Below are positions 7,278 through 14,379 of a DNA stretch of 17,402 nt, in pieces. A program made the translations under genes and the position numbers. The DNA lies in NCBI GenBank assembly GCA_036339975.1, contig JAYYZV010000026.1, positions 1-17,402 of the forward strand, read 5' to 3'. Source of the stretch: UBA830 sp036339975 (GTDB lineage Bacteria; Pseudomonadota; Alphaproteobacteria; MPNO01; UBA830). The notes under the pieces were generated by a model. The model searched no databases, was not told where the DNA came from, and was given only the letters and a program-made list of their open reading frames with translations. Within the stretch, counting starts at the first letter, position 1, and each line of letters opens with the position of its first letter.

Positions 7278-8549
7278 CTACAGCGTTTTTTCAGGGGTTT
7301 TCTCTTGTGCGTAGATTTTTTTCAAAAAGCTCCGCCACTGAGCAAACTGTTCTTTTGCCGTGCCAGTAAGCTTAACCGTCTGCTGCTCCATTTCAACAAC
7401 TTGTGGGGCAATGCTCACGTTAATGGACTCGCCTAATTCCCGAATGGCATCGCTATGAACCTTTGACTCCGCACTAGTTTGGAAGCTTTTTTTCAGCATC
7501 TGTGCGCCGACGGCACCACCAACGATACCGGCGGTCATTCCTGCTGTTTGAGAGTTATAATTATCTGACCTCGCCCCAGCTGCTGCAGCTGCGACGGCCA
7601 GACCTATAGCAAAAATACCGACAATTGCCTCGCCCGCCGCTTTTTTATCCGCTTCTGATTTTGCTTCGATTTCTTCCAAGCTTTGTTTTTGCCAGATCAA
7701 ATAGCTTGTATCCATGCTCTCACTAAAACTGCGATATGTTGACTGAAGCGAGTCTACGAACATCTGGTCGCGAACACGAACTGCCCGTACTCTCCTCAAC
7801 ATTGGGTTTTCATCGCTAGGGAGGCTTACCAAAGTTGCCTGCCCGTCTTGGATATTCAGATGCCGAGCGAACGCCTCGTCGTTCATATTCGCTCCAAATC
7901 TTAATTCGGTGATTTGCTTGAGCTGTTTCAGGTCTTTATCGGGGATCTCTTCGAGTTCTATTGCAATCCGATTTGCAGCTTTGGTGAACACCGGGTCGTA
8001 AGGGTCTTTGTCTTTATTTCGGATGTTCTCATGGAACGACATTTCGACCTCATGATCGAAATAACGTGTAAACCACTCTCGACCAGAAATATCGACCGCC
8101 TTAACTTCTATTTCGACTTCCTCACCATCAGACGTGTCAATCTTGCCCATCAGATATAGGTCGCCCGTTGCAGTAGCGTCTGGCGTAACGCGGACAGCAC
8201 CGAAAGCTCCGGTGGCATCGAGAGCCTCTTTTAATTTGTAAGCAAATCGGTTGGCTTCTGCACGACGAAGTTCCGGCCAAACTTCTTCTGAAGCCACATC
8301 GCTTTCATCGGTATTCTCGCTCTCTGAAGCTGTCTTTGGATTGGGTAGTCCCGGATCAAAAACGGGAATGATGACATCTAGTTTGGATTTTGTATTGTCG
8401 ACTTTTGCTTCCCGGTCTTGCTCAATGATCGAGGATAAGACTGGTCCAACATCAATTTTGAAGCCACCCCCGCTACCTGTCGTCTGACATCCAGGCAAAA
8501 CCAGGCAAAGGGATACAGCATAAACAACGATCTTTTTTATTCCACGCAT
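7278..8549 (-). CDS. Outer-membrane-type lipoprotein, possibly LpoB/CsgG-like fold
   Basis: A 423-aa protein with a lipoprotein signal: basic start (MRGIKK), hydrophobic stretch, lipobox LPGC with Cys21, then Gln at +2, which favours outer-membrane sorting. The first third contains a beta strand (LDVIIPVF) and a helix with RFAYKLKEALDATGAFGAVR, then EVEIEVKAVDISGREWF. This recalls the nucleotide-binding-like fold of CsgG/LpoB/TolB-N lipoproteins; the comparison is from memory and tentative. A Gly/Ala-rich hydrophobic stretch at about 305-352 (AIGLAVAAAAAGA, then GGAVGAQ) could be a glycine-zipper segment. The ATG at 8549 has GGAGAG 8 nt upstream and gives the proper signal. An ATG at 8573, directly after the previous stop, would add eight residues before it. 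Confidence 0.88.
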   Translation of the reverse strand: MRGIKKIVVYAVSLCLVLPGCQTTGSGGGFKIDVGPVLSSIIEQDREAKVDNTKSKLDVIIPVFDPGLPNPKTASESENTDESDVASEEVWPELRRAEANRFAYKLKEALDATGAFGAVRVTPDATATGDLYLMGKIDTSDGEEVEIEVKAVDISGREWFTRYFDHEVEMSFHENIRNKDKDPYDPVFTKAANRIAIELEEIPDKDLKQLKQITELRFGANMNDEAFARHLNIQDGQATLVSLPSDENPMLRRVRAVRVRDQMFVDSLQSTYRSFSESMDTSYLIWQKQSLEEIEAKSEADKKAAGEAIVGIFAIGLAVAAAAAGARSDNYNSQTAGMTAGIVGGAVGAQMLKKSFQTSAESKVHSDAIRELGESINVSIAPQVVEMEQQTVKLTGTAKEQFAQWRSFLKKIYAQEKTPEKTL

Positions 8550-8573
8550 TGGACTCTCTCCGCTGGCGGGCAT

Positions 8574-9203
8574 CTATTTAACCGGCGATAGCCCTTTATA
8601 TTTTCGATATTCGTTCCATAATTTCTTTCGAATTTCTGGATCTGGTTCGTTTTGTGCCGCCTCACGAATTTGTGCCTCCAGAACGCTATCATTGTCAGCC
8701 GGCGGAATATCTTCCGGAATTTTTCCATTGTTCAAAGCAGCAGTACCATTAGCCGGATCGCTGTTGTTCTTGTTTTTAGCTTCACCGGTTTCATGCGCGA
8801 CAACTGCAGGCACAGGCCGGCTTGGCAGAGATGGCTGGGTTCCTTGCATTCCTGAAGAGGCCGTTGAAGCACCTGAGCCGCCGCCAGAGGCACCACCACC
8901 ACCGTCACCAGCGGAGGCTGATTGTGACGAAATTTCTGATTGGCATTCGTCGTATTTGTTAAGTGAAACGAATAGCGCTTTGTCCATCAGCGCAATTTTT
9001 TCTTCTCTGGTTAAATTAGGATTATCCTCAAAGATAACAGCATTCGCTTTGCACTTCTCGGGAGCAGCGTAGCTTTTAGAGGGAGCCATCTCACCTTTCA
9101 TATCAGGCGAAACCTGCGCCTTTGCTGCTCCCGTAGCCACCACGGAAATAACTGCCGCCCTCATCAATAATTGTGAGGTGGTGTTAAACATTGAAGGTGC
9201 CAA
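8574..9203 (-). CDS. Secreted Gly/Ser-linker protein, first gene of the envelope operon
   Basis: About 209 aa. A Sec signal peptide is visible (LLMRAAVISVVATGAAKAQ, cleavage near A29-Q30). An N-terminal domain follows with two cysteines (C51, C87) that could form a disulfide. Next come a Gly/Ser-rich linker (about 98-118), a polar unstructured region, and a charged C-terminal helix containing EAQIREAAQNEPDPEIRKKL. No family is recognised. The start is uncertain. The TTG at 9203 has GGTGAG 8 nt upstream, while the ATG at 9191 has no clear ribosome site but gives an equally good signal peptide. The gene stops 24 nt before the preferred lipoprotein ATG. It is probably a soluble periplasmic component of the machine encoded downstream. 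Confidence 0.8.
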   Translation of the reverse strand: MAPSMFNTTSQLLMRAAVISVVATGAAKAQVSPDMKGEMAPSKSYAAPEKCKANAVIFEDNPNLTREEKIALMDKALFVSLNKYDECQSEISSQSASAGDGGGGASGGGSGASTASSGMQGTQPSLPSRPVPAVVAHETGEAKNKNNSDPANGTAALNNGKIPEDIPPADNDSVLEAQIREAAQNEPDPEIRKKLWNEYRKYKGLSPVK

Positions 9204-9231
9204 AAATTTTGTCTCACCCTGTTACGGTACT

Positions 9232-9260
9232 CTAATAATAGAATACGGTTGGCGGTTCAA
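9232..9260 (-). promoter_or_regulatory. Candidate sigma70-type promoter of the envelope operon
   Basis: On the - strand TTGAAC (9260-9255) and TATTAG (9237-9232) are separated by 17 nt, 29 nt upstream of the first gene's earliest start. It is the only reasonable promoter-like pair seen ahead of the eight-gene run. Sequence match only. Confidence 0.4.
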
Positions 9261-9356
9261 ATATTCTAATGACAAGCCCTATAAATAAAATAGAGGAAAT
9301 TAGTAATGGGCTAGTTACGAACGATAGTAAGTGCAAACTTGAAATTGAAAACAGAA

Positions 9357-9462
9357 TATAATAGCTTACTAATCAGCGCCGATTTGAAGCTCAGCTTGCG
9401 GGCGCAGAATAAATGCAGCTAAAGCGCAGGGGTCACCCGGCGAAAGCTGTGGTGGCTTTTTT
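9357..9462 (+). ncRNA. Candidate small RNA with perfect -10 box and intrinsic terminator
   Basis: TATAAT at 9357-9362 is a perfect -10 box; the -35 is weak. A transcript starting near 9369 would run about 94 nt to a strong terminator: GTCACC-CGGC, GAAA loop, GCTG-(T)-GGTGGC (9432-9456), then six T. Inside is a second hairpin, GCGCC (9376-9380) with GGCGC (9401-9405), that encloses a 20-nt loop containing the self-pairing AAGCTCAGCTT. The transcript contains no convincing reading frame. The feature span includes the -10 box. It matches no RNA family that I recognise. Confidence 0.5.
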
Positions 9463-9510
9463 AATGGTCTGATCCGCCTAAAGGATCGGGGATTTGAACT
9501 TCAGCTTGTG
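9381..9510 (+). repeat. Imperfect 20-nt direct repeat, two copies
   Basis: GATTTGAAGCTCAGCTTGCG (9381-9400) and GATTTGAACTTCAGCTTGTG (9491-9510) match at 17 of 20 positions. Each is bracketed by complementary G/C runs of different sequence: GCGCC/GGCGC around the first, GGG/CCC around the second. This suggests a conserved RNA hairpin loop. The second copy is preceded by a GATCC/GGATC hairpin (9471-9487) and lies 46 nt upstream of the 57-aa gene. Confidence 0.6.
9432..9462 (+). terminator. Intrinsic terminator of the candidate small RNA
   Basis: A ten-base-pair stem with one bulged T and a GAAA tetraloop (arms 9432-9441 and 9446-9456) is followed by TTTTTT at 9457-9462. No protein gene lies upstream on this strand, which is why a non-coding transcript is proposed. 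Confidence 0.75.
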
Positions 9511-9555
9511 CCCCCTGGCATTCCGCCAAAAGCACTAAAGAGAGGAGCCAAGAAA

Positions 9556-9729
9556 ATGGCAAAAGTAAAATGGTCGGCCGCAAAACCCGACAGGCCCGTC
9601 TTCAAAAGCAAAGTTAAGTGGATAGACGCTGGTCCGGACGACCCGATCTTCACGGGTGGGTTTGTAATTTCATCACATAACAAAAAGCCGCAAGAGAAAG
9701 TAGACAAGCCGGAGCAGGAGGAGGAATAA
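9556..9729 (+). CDS. 57-aa protein with two 16-aa KVKW repeats
   Basis: A small unrecognised protein, Lys-rich at the N-terminus and very acidic at the C-terminus (ends EQEEE). Residues 2-17 and 18-33 are an internal duplication: AKVKWSAAKPDRPVFK and SKVKWIDAGPDDPIFT. Many DNA differences between the copies are synonymous (for example AAA GTA AAA TGG against AAA GTT AAG TGG, CCC GAC against CCG GAC), which argues for selection on the protein. The ATG has GGAG 8 nt upstream. A GTG at 9508 in the same frame lacks a ribosome site. There is no signal peptide or TM segment, so it is probably cytoplasmic. It stands alone between the candidate small RNA and the hydroxylase operon. Confidence 0.65.
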   Translation: MAKVKWSAAKPDRPVFKSKVKWIDAGPDDPIFTGGFVISSHNKKPQEKVDKPEQEEE

Positions 9730-9791
9730 GCTCCTTCTGATCTATCTTCGTTATTGATCCGACTGCGGCGCCCAACTGCCGGGTAGCGCAA

Positions 9792-9809
9792 AAATCAGGC
9801 GCCTGATTT
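9792..9809. promoter_or_regulatory. 18-bp perfect palindrome, candidate operator of the hydroxylase operon
   Basis: AAATCAGGC-GCCTGATTT is a perfect inverted repeat without spacer, 58 nt before the FAD-subunit ATG. Its right arm runs into TTGACC (9808-9813), a possible -35 box with a poor -10 (CAATAA) downstream. No T run follows, so it is not a terminator. A dimeric repressor site is the natural reading. Confidence 0.5.
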
Positions 9810-9867
9810 GACCTTCTTAATATGGTGTGGCCCAATAAATTTAGGGACCGTATCAGGGAAAGTATAT

Positions 9868-10740
9868 ATGAAACCGGCTTCTTTCAGTCGTCTGGTGCCG
9901 ACCACCGTGCCGGAAGCAATTAAGATGATGGGCGACCATACACACGACGCGCGCCTGCTGGCAGGGGGCCAGTCGCTGGTGCCGATGATGAACTTCCGGC
10001 TGGCCCGACCCGCGGTTCTGGTTGATCTGAACTGCATCCCCGATCTGTCCTATATTGACGACCGCGGCGATCTCCTTGCCATCGGCGCGATGACCCGACA
10101 ACGCGAGATCGAGAATTCCGACCTTGTGCGCACCGCTTGTCCGCTGGTGCATGACGCGACGTTGAACATTGCCCATCTGCCGATCCGCAGCCGTGGCACC
10201 ATCGGCGGCAGTATTTCCAATGCTGATCCGGCCGCGGAATACCCGGCTACTATGCTGGCGCTCGACGCAGTGCTGGTGGCGCAATCGGTGCGCGGTACAC
10301 GCCAAATCGACGCCGCGGATTTTTTCGATGGCGTTCTGACCACGACGCTCGAAGCAGATGAGATCCTGACGGAAATCCGGATACCGAAGGCCCCGGCGAA
10401 CAGCGGTGCCGCATTTGTGGAACTCTCGCGGCGCCGTGGCGATTTCGCACTCGCAGGTGTCGCGGCGCAGGTAACTTTGGACGCCGGCAAAATCGCTGAG
10501 GTCCAACTTGCCGCGTGCGGCGTCGGGCCGTCCCCGGTAAGGCTGCGCGATGCGGAAGACAGGATCCGGGGCGCGGGGCTCACGGAGGACGCGTTATCGA
10601 AGGCCAGAGAAGCGGCGTCGTCGGCAGTCGATCCGGACGGCGACGTGCATGCTACCGCCGACTATCGTCGTAAACTGGCTGGCGTGATGACTGGGCGCGC
10701 TGTTCAGAAAGCCGCCGCCCGTGCGGGAGGCCAAGCATGA
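9868..10740 (+). CDS. coxM-like: Molybdenum hydroxylase FAD-binding (medium) subunit, CoxM-like
   Basis: A 290-aa FAD subunit of the xanthine oxidase/CO dehydrogenase family, which passes electrons from the iron-sulfur subunit to an acceptor. The two FAD-binding signatures are present: AGGQS at 32-36 (in LAGGQSLVPMMNFRLARP) and TIGGS at 111-115 (in GTIGGSISNADPAAEYPA). Length is usual for the family (about 280-300 aa). The ATG at 9868 starts the conserved MKPASFSRLVP and follows CAGGGAAAG; an upstream reading from 9808 adds 20 unrelated residues. The stop overlaps the next start as ATGA. The gene is clearly more GC-rich than the preceding region. The order M-S-L is that of cox operons. Confidence 0.95.
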   Translation: MKPASFSRLVPTTVPEAIKMMGDHTHDARLLAGGQSLVPMMNFRLARPAVLVDLNCIPDLSYIDDRGDLLAIGAMTRQREIENSDLVRTACPLVHDATLNIAHLPIRSRGTIGGSISNADPAAEYPATMLALDAVLVAQSVRGTRQIDAADFFDGVLTTTLEADEILTEIRIPKAPANSGAAFVELSRRRGDFALAGVAAQVTLDAGKIAEVQLAACGVGPSPVRLRDAEDRIRGAGLTEDALSKAREAASSAVDPDGDVHATADYRRKLAGVMTGRAVQKAAARAGGQA

Positions 10741-11234
10741 CCCAACGCATGCAGGTCACCTTATCCGTCAACGGCGAAACCCTGTCCGGGTCGGCCGAGC
10801 CACGCACGCTGCTGGTGGACTTTCTGCGCGACGAACTCCGCCTGACCGGCACCCATGTCGGCTGCGAACACGGTGTCTGTGGCGCGTGCACAGTAATTTT
10901 GGGAGGTTTCGCCGCTCGGTCGTGCCTGATGTTCGCCGTACAGGCCGATGGCGCGGAAATACAAACCATCGAGGGCCTGGCTTCATCGGTTGGCGAGATG
11001 CATCCGCTGCAGAAACTGTTCGCCGAACACCGCGCACTGCAATGTGGGTTTTGCACCCCTGGCATGTTGATGACCGCCATTGACCTGGTGCAAACGTCCA
11101 ACAGCCTGACCGAGGCCGATATTCGAACGGGCATGTCGGCTGGGTTGTGTCGGTGCACCGGCTATGAAGGCATCGTTAACGCGGTCGTCGAATACGCCCG
11201 GCAGGTGCACGGCGAGAAAGCGTTTAATGGCTAA
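10737..11234 (+). CDS. coxS-like: Molybdenum hydroxylase [2Fe-2S] (small) subunit, CoxS-like
   Basis: A 165-aa iron-sulfur subunit with two [2Fe-2S] clusters. The N-terminal plant-ferredoxin-type cluster uses C43, C48, C51 and C63 (GCEHGVCGAC pattern). The C-terminal helical-domain cluster uses C103, C106, C138 and C140 (QCGFCTPG and LCRCTGY). All eight ligands are present and the length is normal. It carries electrons from the molybdenum centre in the large subunit to FAD in the medium subunit. It begins within the stop of the FAD gene and overlaps the large-subunit ATG by 8 nt, so the three genes are translated as a block. Confidence 0.97.
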   Translation: MTQRMQVTLSVNGETLSGSAEPRTLLVDFLRDELRLTGTHVGCEHGVCGACTVILGGFAARSCLMFAVQADGAEIQTIEGLASSVGEMHPLQKLFAEHRALQCGFCTPGMLMTAIDLVQTSNSLTEADIRTGMSAGLCRCTGYEGIVNAVVEYARQVHGEKAFNG

Positions 11235-13611
11235 CGACATCAGGAAACAGACTGGTGGATATATCGGCCAGTCGGTGCCGCGCCGGGAAGACCGAAATTT
11301 GTTACTGGGTAAGGGCGAGTTCGTCGCGGATATTCAGCTCCCGGGCATGGTGCATACGGCTTTCGCTCGCTCTCCGCTACCCCACGCAGAGATTGGCGCG
11401 GTCAGCCTGGGTGCGGCCCGCGCAGTGGAAGGCGTGCGCTTCACAGCCTCGGGCGCCGATGTCTGCGCCGAACTGCCGCCGATCAGCGGTATGCAGGTGG
11501 TGACGCCGCAGGGCTGGCGCGACCGGGTCGACACCGACATTCTGATTCCCGACCAGCCGCTGGTGCCCGAAGACCGGGTGCGCTACGTCGGAGAGGCCTA
11601 TGCCCTAGTCGTGGCCGATACCCGCTATATCGCCGAAGACGCACTGGAATTAATAGAAGCTGAATTCGATCCCCGGCCGACGCTAGCCCATGCGGAAAGC
11701 GCGCTGGAAGACAGCGCGGCGTTGGTACATGACCAGCTGGGGCGCAACGTGGCCGCCTTCCTGCATACCAAAAAGGGCGACGGCGCGGCGGCTATGGACA
11801 GCTGCCCGCACCGCCTCAGCCGCCGCTTTGTGCATCATCGCTACGCCGCCATGCCGATGGAAACTCGCGGCGTGGTCGCCGAGTACAACCGCCGTACCGA
11901 CACGCTGACCGTTTGGTCGTCGACTCAGGTGGTACACTGGGTCCGGCGAGAAATTTCGACCGCGCTGGGCATGCCGGAGGATCGTATCCGCTGCGTCGCG
12001 CCGGATGTGGGTGGCGGGTTCGGCGGCAAGGGCCACGTCTATCCAGAAGATATTCTGGTAGCCTGGTTGGCGAAGAAGCTGGACCGCCCCGTTAAATGGG
12101 TAGAGGACCGCCACGAACACATTCTTAACTCCGCCCATTCCCGTGACAACATCTACGACGTTGAAATCGGCTTTGATGACGACGGTAAAATCCTCGCCGT
12201 GACCAGCTCGTTCTTGGTAGATTCCGGCGCCTATACCCCGGTCGGGGCGGGTATTGCGGGGAACTCCATCGCCCACATGCTGGGTCCCTACGATATTCCC
12301 CATTATGAGACTGACTGCAAGGTGGTGCTGACCAACCGCACCCCCAATGCGCCCTATCGCGGGGCGGGCCGGCCCGAGGTCGGTTTCGCGATGGAACGCG
12401 CGGTCGACCTAGTCGCCAATCATCGGGGCCTCGACCCAGCAGAGGTTCGGTTTCGCAACATGATCCCCGCCGACGCGATGCCCTATGAGGTCGGGCTGAC
12501 CTACCGAGACGGCGTGCCGATGGTTTATGATAGCGGCGATTACCCGGAAGCCCTGCGCCGTGCGCTGACCGCGGTGGGTGGACTGGATAACGTCCGACAA
12601 AGGCAGAAGGAGGCGCTGGCCGAGGGTAAATACCTCGGTCTCGGCCTCGGCTGCTATGTGGAGGGCACCGGTGTGGGACCGTTTGAGGGTGCTACGGTGA
12701 AAATCGAGTCAACCGGGAAGATCATGGTCGCCGCCGGCGCCTGTCCGCAGGGCCAGGGGCACGAGACCGTGTTCGCCCAGTTTGCCGCCGATATGTGGCA
12801 GGTGCCGATTGAGGACGTGTTCGTCACCGTCGCCGACACGGGCGAAGTCACGCAGGGTTACGGCACCATTGCCAGCCGGTCCACAGTTACCGCTTCCGGC
12901 GCGATCAAGATCGCCTCCGACGCGGTACAGGAAAAAGCCTTCGCCATCGCTGCCAACATGCTGGAAGCCGGCGAGACGGATCTGGAAATACGCGATGCCG
13001 GCGTCGGCGTGGCGGGCGTACCGGAGATGCACGTCACCTGGCGTGATATTGCCCGCGCCGCGAAGCCAGGCTGGGACAACCAGCGACCCGACGGCGTCGA
13101 GGCTGGCCTCGAAACCACGTCCTATTACGAGCCGCCGACGGTTACCTGGGCCTATGCCGCCAACGCCGCTCTGGTGTGGATTGATCCCGATACCGGGCAA
13201 CTGAAAATTGAAAAATACGTCGAGGTGCACGACGCCGGTGTACTTGTGAACCCCGGTCTGGCCGACGGGCAGGTGAAGGGCGGACTGGTGCAGGGTCTGG
13301 GCGGCGGGTTGCTGGAAGAGCTTGCCTATGACGACCAAGGCCAGCTGCTGACCGGCAGCTTCGCCGATTACCTGCTGCCGACCGCGTCGGACGTGCCGCC
13401 GATCGAGGTGGTGCACATGGAAACCCCGTCGCCGCTCAACGCGTTTGGCGTGAAAGGTTTGGGTGAAGGCGGCGCCATTGCGCCGCCGGTCGTCATCGCC
13501 AATGCCGTCTGCGACGCGTTGCGCCCGTTCAAGGCCGAACTCAATTCAACACCGGTGCGCTGGGAGGACGTCGCCGCCCTGACCGAGGAAGCAAGCCCTT
13601 CGGTGACCTAA
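11227..13611 (+). CDS. coxL-like: Molybdenum hydroxylase large (Mo-cofactor) subunit, form II CoxL-like
   Basis: A 794-aa catalytic subunit of the xanthine oxidase family. Cofactor signature VGGGFGGK is at 261-268, and the active-site glutamate is in KGLGEGGAI (about E747). The active-site loop reads PYRGAGR (376-382). This is the form II pattern (AYRGAGR); true aerobic CO dehydrogenases have AYRCSFR, whose Cys binds copper. CO oxidation is therefore unlikely, and an aldehyde or N-heterocycle substrate is more probable but cannot be named. The ATG at 11227 precedes the conserved GGYIGQSVPRREDRNLL. Earlier in-frame codons overlap the small-subunit gene and add unrelated residues. No maturation genes (coxDEF type) follow within the window. 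The product is probably cytoplasmic, as no Tat signal is seen. Confidence 0.95.
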   Translation: MANDIRKQTGGYIGQSVPRREDRNLLLGKGEFVADIQLPGMVHTAFARSPLPHAEIGAVSLGAARAVEGVRFTASGADVCAELPPISGMQVVTPQGWRDRVDTDILIPDQPLVPEDRVRYVGEAYALVVADTRYIAEDALELIEAEFDPRPTLAHAESALEDSAALVHDQLGRNVAAFLHTKKGDGAAAMDSCPHRLSRRFVHHRYAAMPMETRGVVAEYNRRTDTLTVWSSTQVVHWVRREISTALGMPEDRIRCVAPDVGGGFGGKGHVYPEDILVAWLAKKLDRPVKWVEDRHEHILNSAHSRDNIYDVEIGFDDDGKILAVTSSFLVDSGAYTPVGAGIAGNSIAHMLGPYDIPHYETDCKVVLTNRTPNAPYRGAGRPEVGFAMERAVDLVANHRGLDPAEVRFRNMIPADAMPYEVGLTYRDGVPMVYDSGDYPEALRRALTAVGGLDNVRQRQKEALAEGKYLGLGLGCYVEGTGVGPFEGATVKIESTGKIMVAAGACPQGQGHETVFAQFAADMWQVPIEDVFVTVADTGEVTQGYGTIASRSTVTASGAIKIASDAVQEKAFAIAANMLEAGETDLEIRDAGVGVAGVPEMHVTWRDIARAAKPGWDNQRPDGVEAGLETTSYYEPPTVTWAYAANAALVWIDPDTGQLKIEKYVEVHDAGVLVNPGLADGQVKGGLVQGLGGGLLEELAYDDQGQLLTGSFADYLLPTASDVPPIEVVHMETPSPLNAFGVKGLGEGGAIAPPVVIANAVCDALRPFKAELNSTPVRWEDVAALTEEASPSVT

Positions 13612-13786
13612 AGGAAGGCGCGGATTTCTGACCTGAAACGCTTGCCCTCATAAAAGGGCGCTGCATAGTCAACCGGAACTTGGAAACACAATTCGCGAGT
13701 AATGAACAGCTTCCTGCTTTCCCTGTGTCGAGCCCTTGGTGTAGTCTCATTCGGATTAAGGACCAGCACGGGGAGGGCTGAACAAA

Positions 13787-14182
13787 ATGTCTACCGAATT
13801 AGAAATGGTTGCCTGGGTATCCGGTTTAACGATTGTGATGTGGGTGCCATATATCTTGGCTCATATTGGGAATGTAGGTCTGATTAACGCCCTTACGTAT
13901 AAGGGGGATGGCACCCCGATGCCGCCATGGGCGGAGCGGGCCAAACGAGCGCACTATAACGCTATTGAAAATCTAGTGCCATTCGTTGCGCTAGTATTTG
14001 CAGCCCATTTGGCCAACGCGACGAATGAAGCTACTGCGACTGCAGCGATAGCCTATTTTTGGCTTCGAATAGCTCATTATTTGGCGTACGTGTTTGGGAT
14101 CCCAACAGGTCGAACAATAACGTTCACTGGTAGCTGGCTGGCACAGGTCTGTGTTTTTTATCAAATAGTTATCGCTGTTTAG
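13787..14182 (+). CDS. MAPEG-family membrane protein
   Basis: 131 aa with four TM segments at about 8-28, 62-80, 84-105 and 111-130, the usual MAPEG size and layout. Family-like stretches are PPWAERAKRAHYNAIENLVP (46-65) and RIAHYLAYVFGIP (93-105). Human MAPEG members are glutathione-dependent enzymes of eicosanoid and detoxification chemistry. Bacterial ones are mostly uncharacterised, so only a membrane glutathione-transferase-like role can be suggested. GGAGGG lies about 10 nt before the ATG. It is 175 nt after the hydroxylase operon and is probably a separate transcription unit. Its GC content is lower than that of the genes on either side. Confidence 0.9.
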   Translation: MSTELEMVAWVSGLTIVMWVPYILAHIGNVGLINALTYKGDGTPMPPWAERAKRAHYNAIENLVPFVALVFAAHLANATNEATATAAIAYFWLRIAHYLAYVFGIPTGRTITFTGSWLAQVCVFYQIVIAV

Positions 14183-14215
14183 CGTTTCGCGATAATACTA
14201 TTTGACCTAGTCACG

Positions 14216-14233
14216 TCATAACCTGAAGGTCGC
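14216..14233 (+). repeat. 18-nt exact copy of the tRNA-fMet anticodon arm region
   Basis: TCATAACCTGAAGGTCGC is identical to 603-620 in the tRNA-fMet gene: anticodon CAT, 3' anticodon stem, variable loop and first T-stem bases. Weaker similarity continues upstream (GTCA with a one-base gap). The rest of a tRNA is absent, so this is not a functional gene. It may be a degraded attachment site or a tRNA-gene relic. Confidence 0.55.
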
Positions 14234-14379
14234 CGTTTTTACGGGGACCGAACTCTGGGCCGGAACAAACTAACGGCTGGTGCACGCTGTTCCACGTTGC
14301 TGTAGGAGCCGGTCCGCTTGCCCGTCTCGCTTTTTACAGGCAGATATAAGATCTGAATCCGAAGATCTGGAACTGACCA

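Noticed and set aside
773..9203. Zorya-like anti-phage defence system, suggested by the MotA-family protein with unusual partners.
   Set aside because: No ZorB-type MotB/OmpA protein and no helicase or nuclease partner is present. The companions are periplasmic VWA, PEGA and lipoprotein components, which point to an envelope function.
9269..9361. 30-codon frame on the + strand beginning MTSPINKIEE.
   Set aside because: It has no ribosome site, no similarity I recognise, and its stop lies inside the TATAAT box proposed for the small RNA. It could be a gene remnant, but the evidence is too thin to annotate.
9853..13416. Long frames on the - strand opposite the hydroxylase genes (for example 11683-12303 and 12709-13416).
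   Set aside because: They are mirror frames of GC-rich coding sequence. The + strand genes carry complete cofactor motifs, while the opposite frames contain no recognisable domains.
13644..13659. Possible terminator of the hydroxylase operon (GCCCT-CATAAA-AGGGC hairpin).
   Set aside because: The stem is only 5 bp and no T run follows, so it is not convincing as an intrinsic terminator.
14216..14290. A second tRNA gene at the tRNA-fMet-like fragment.
   Set aside because: Only the anticodon-arm part matches. The acceptor stem, D arm and T arm are missing, so no cloverleaf can form.
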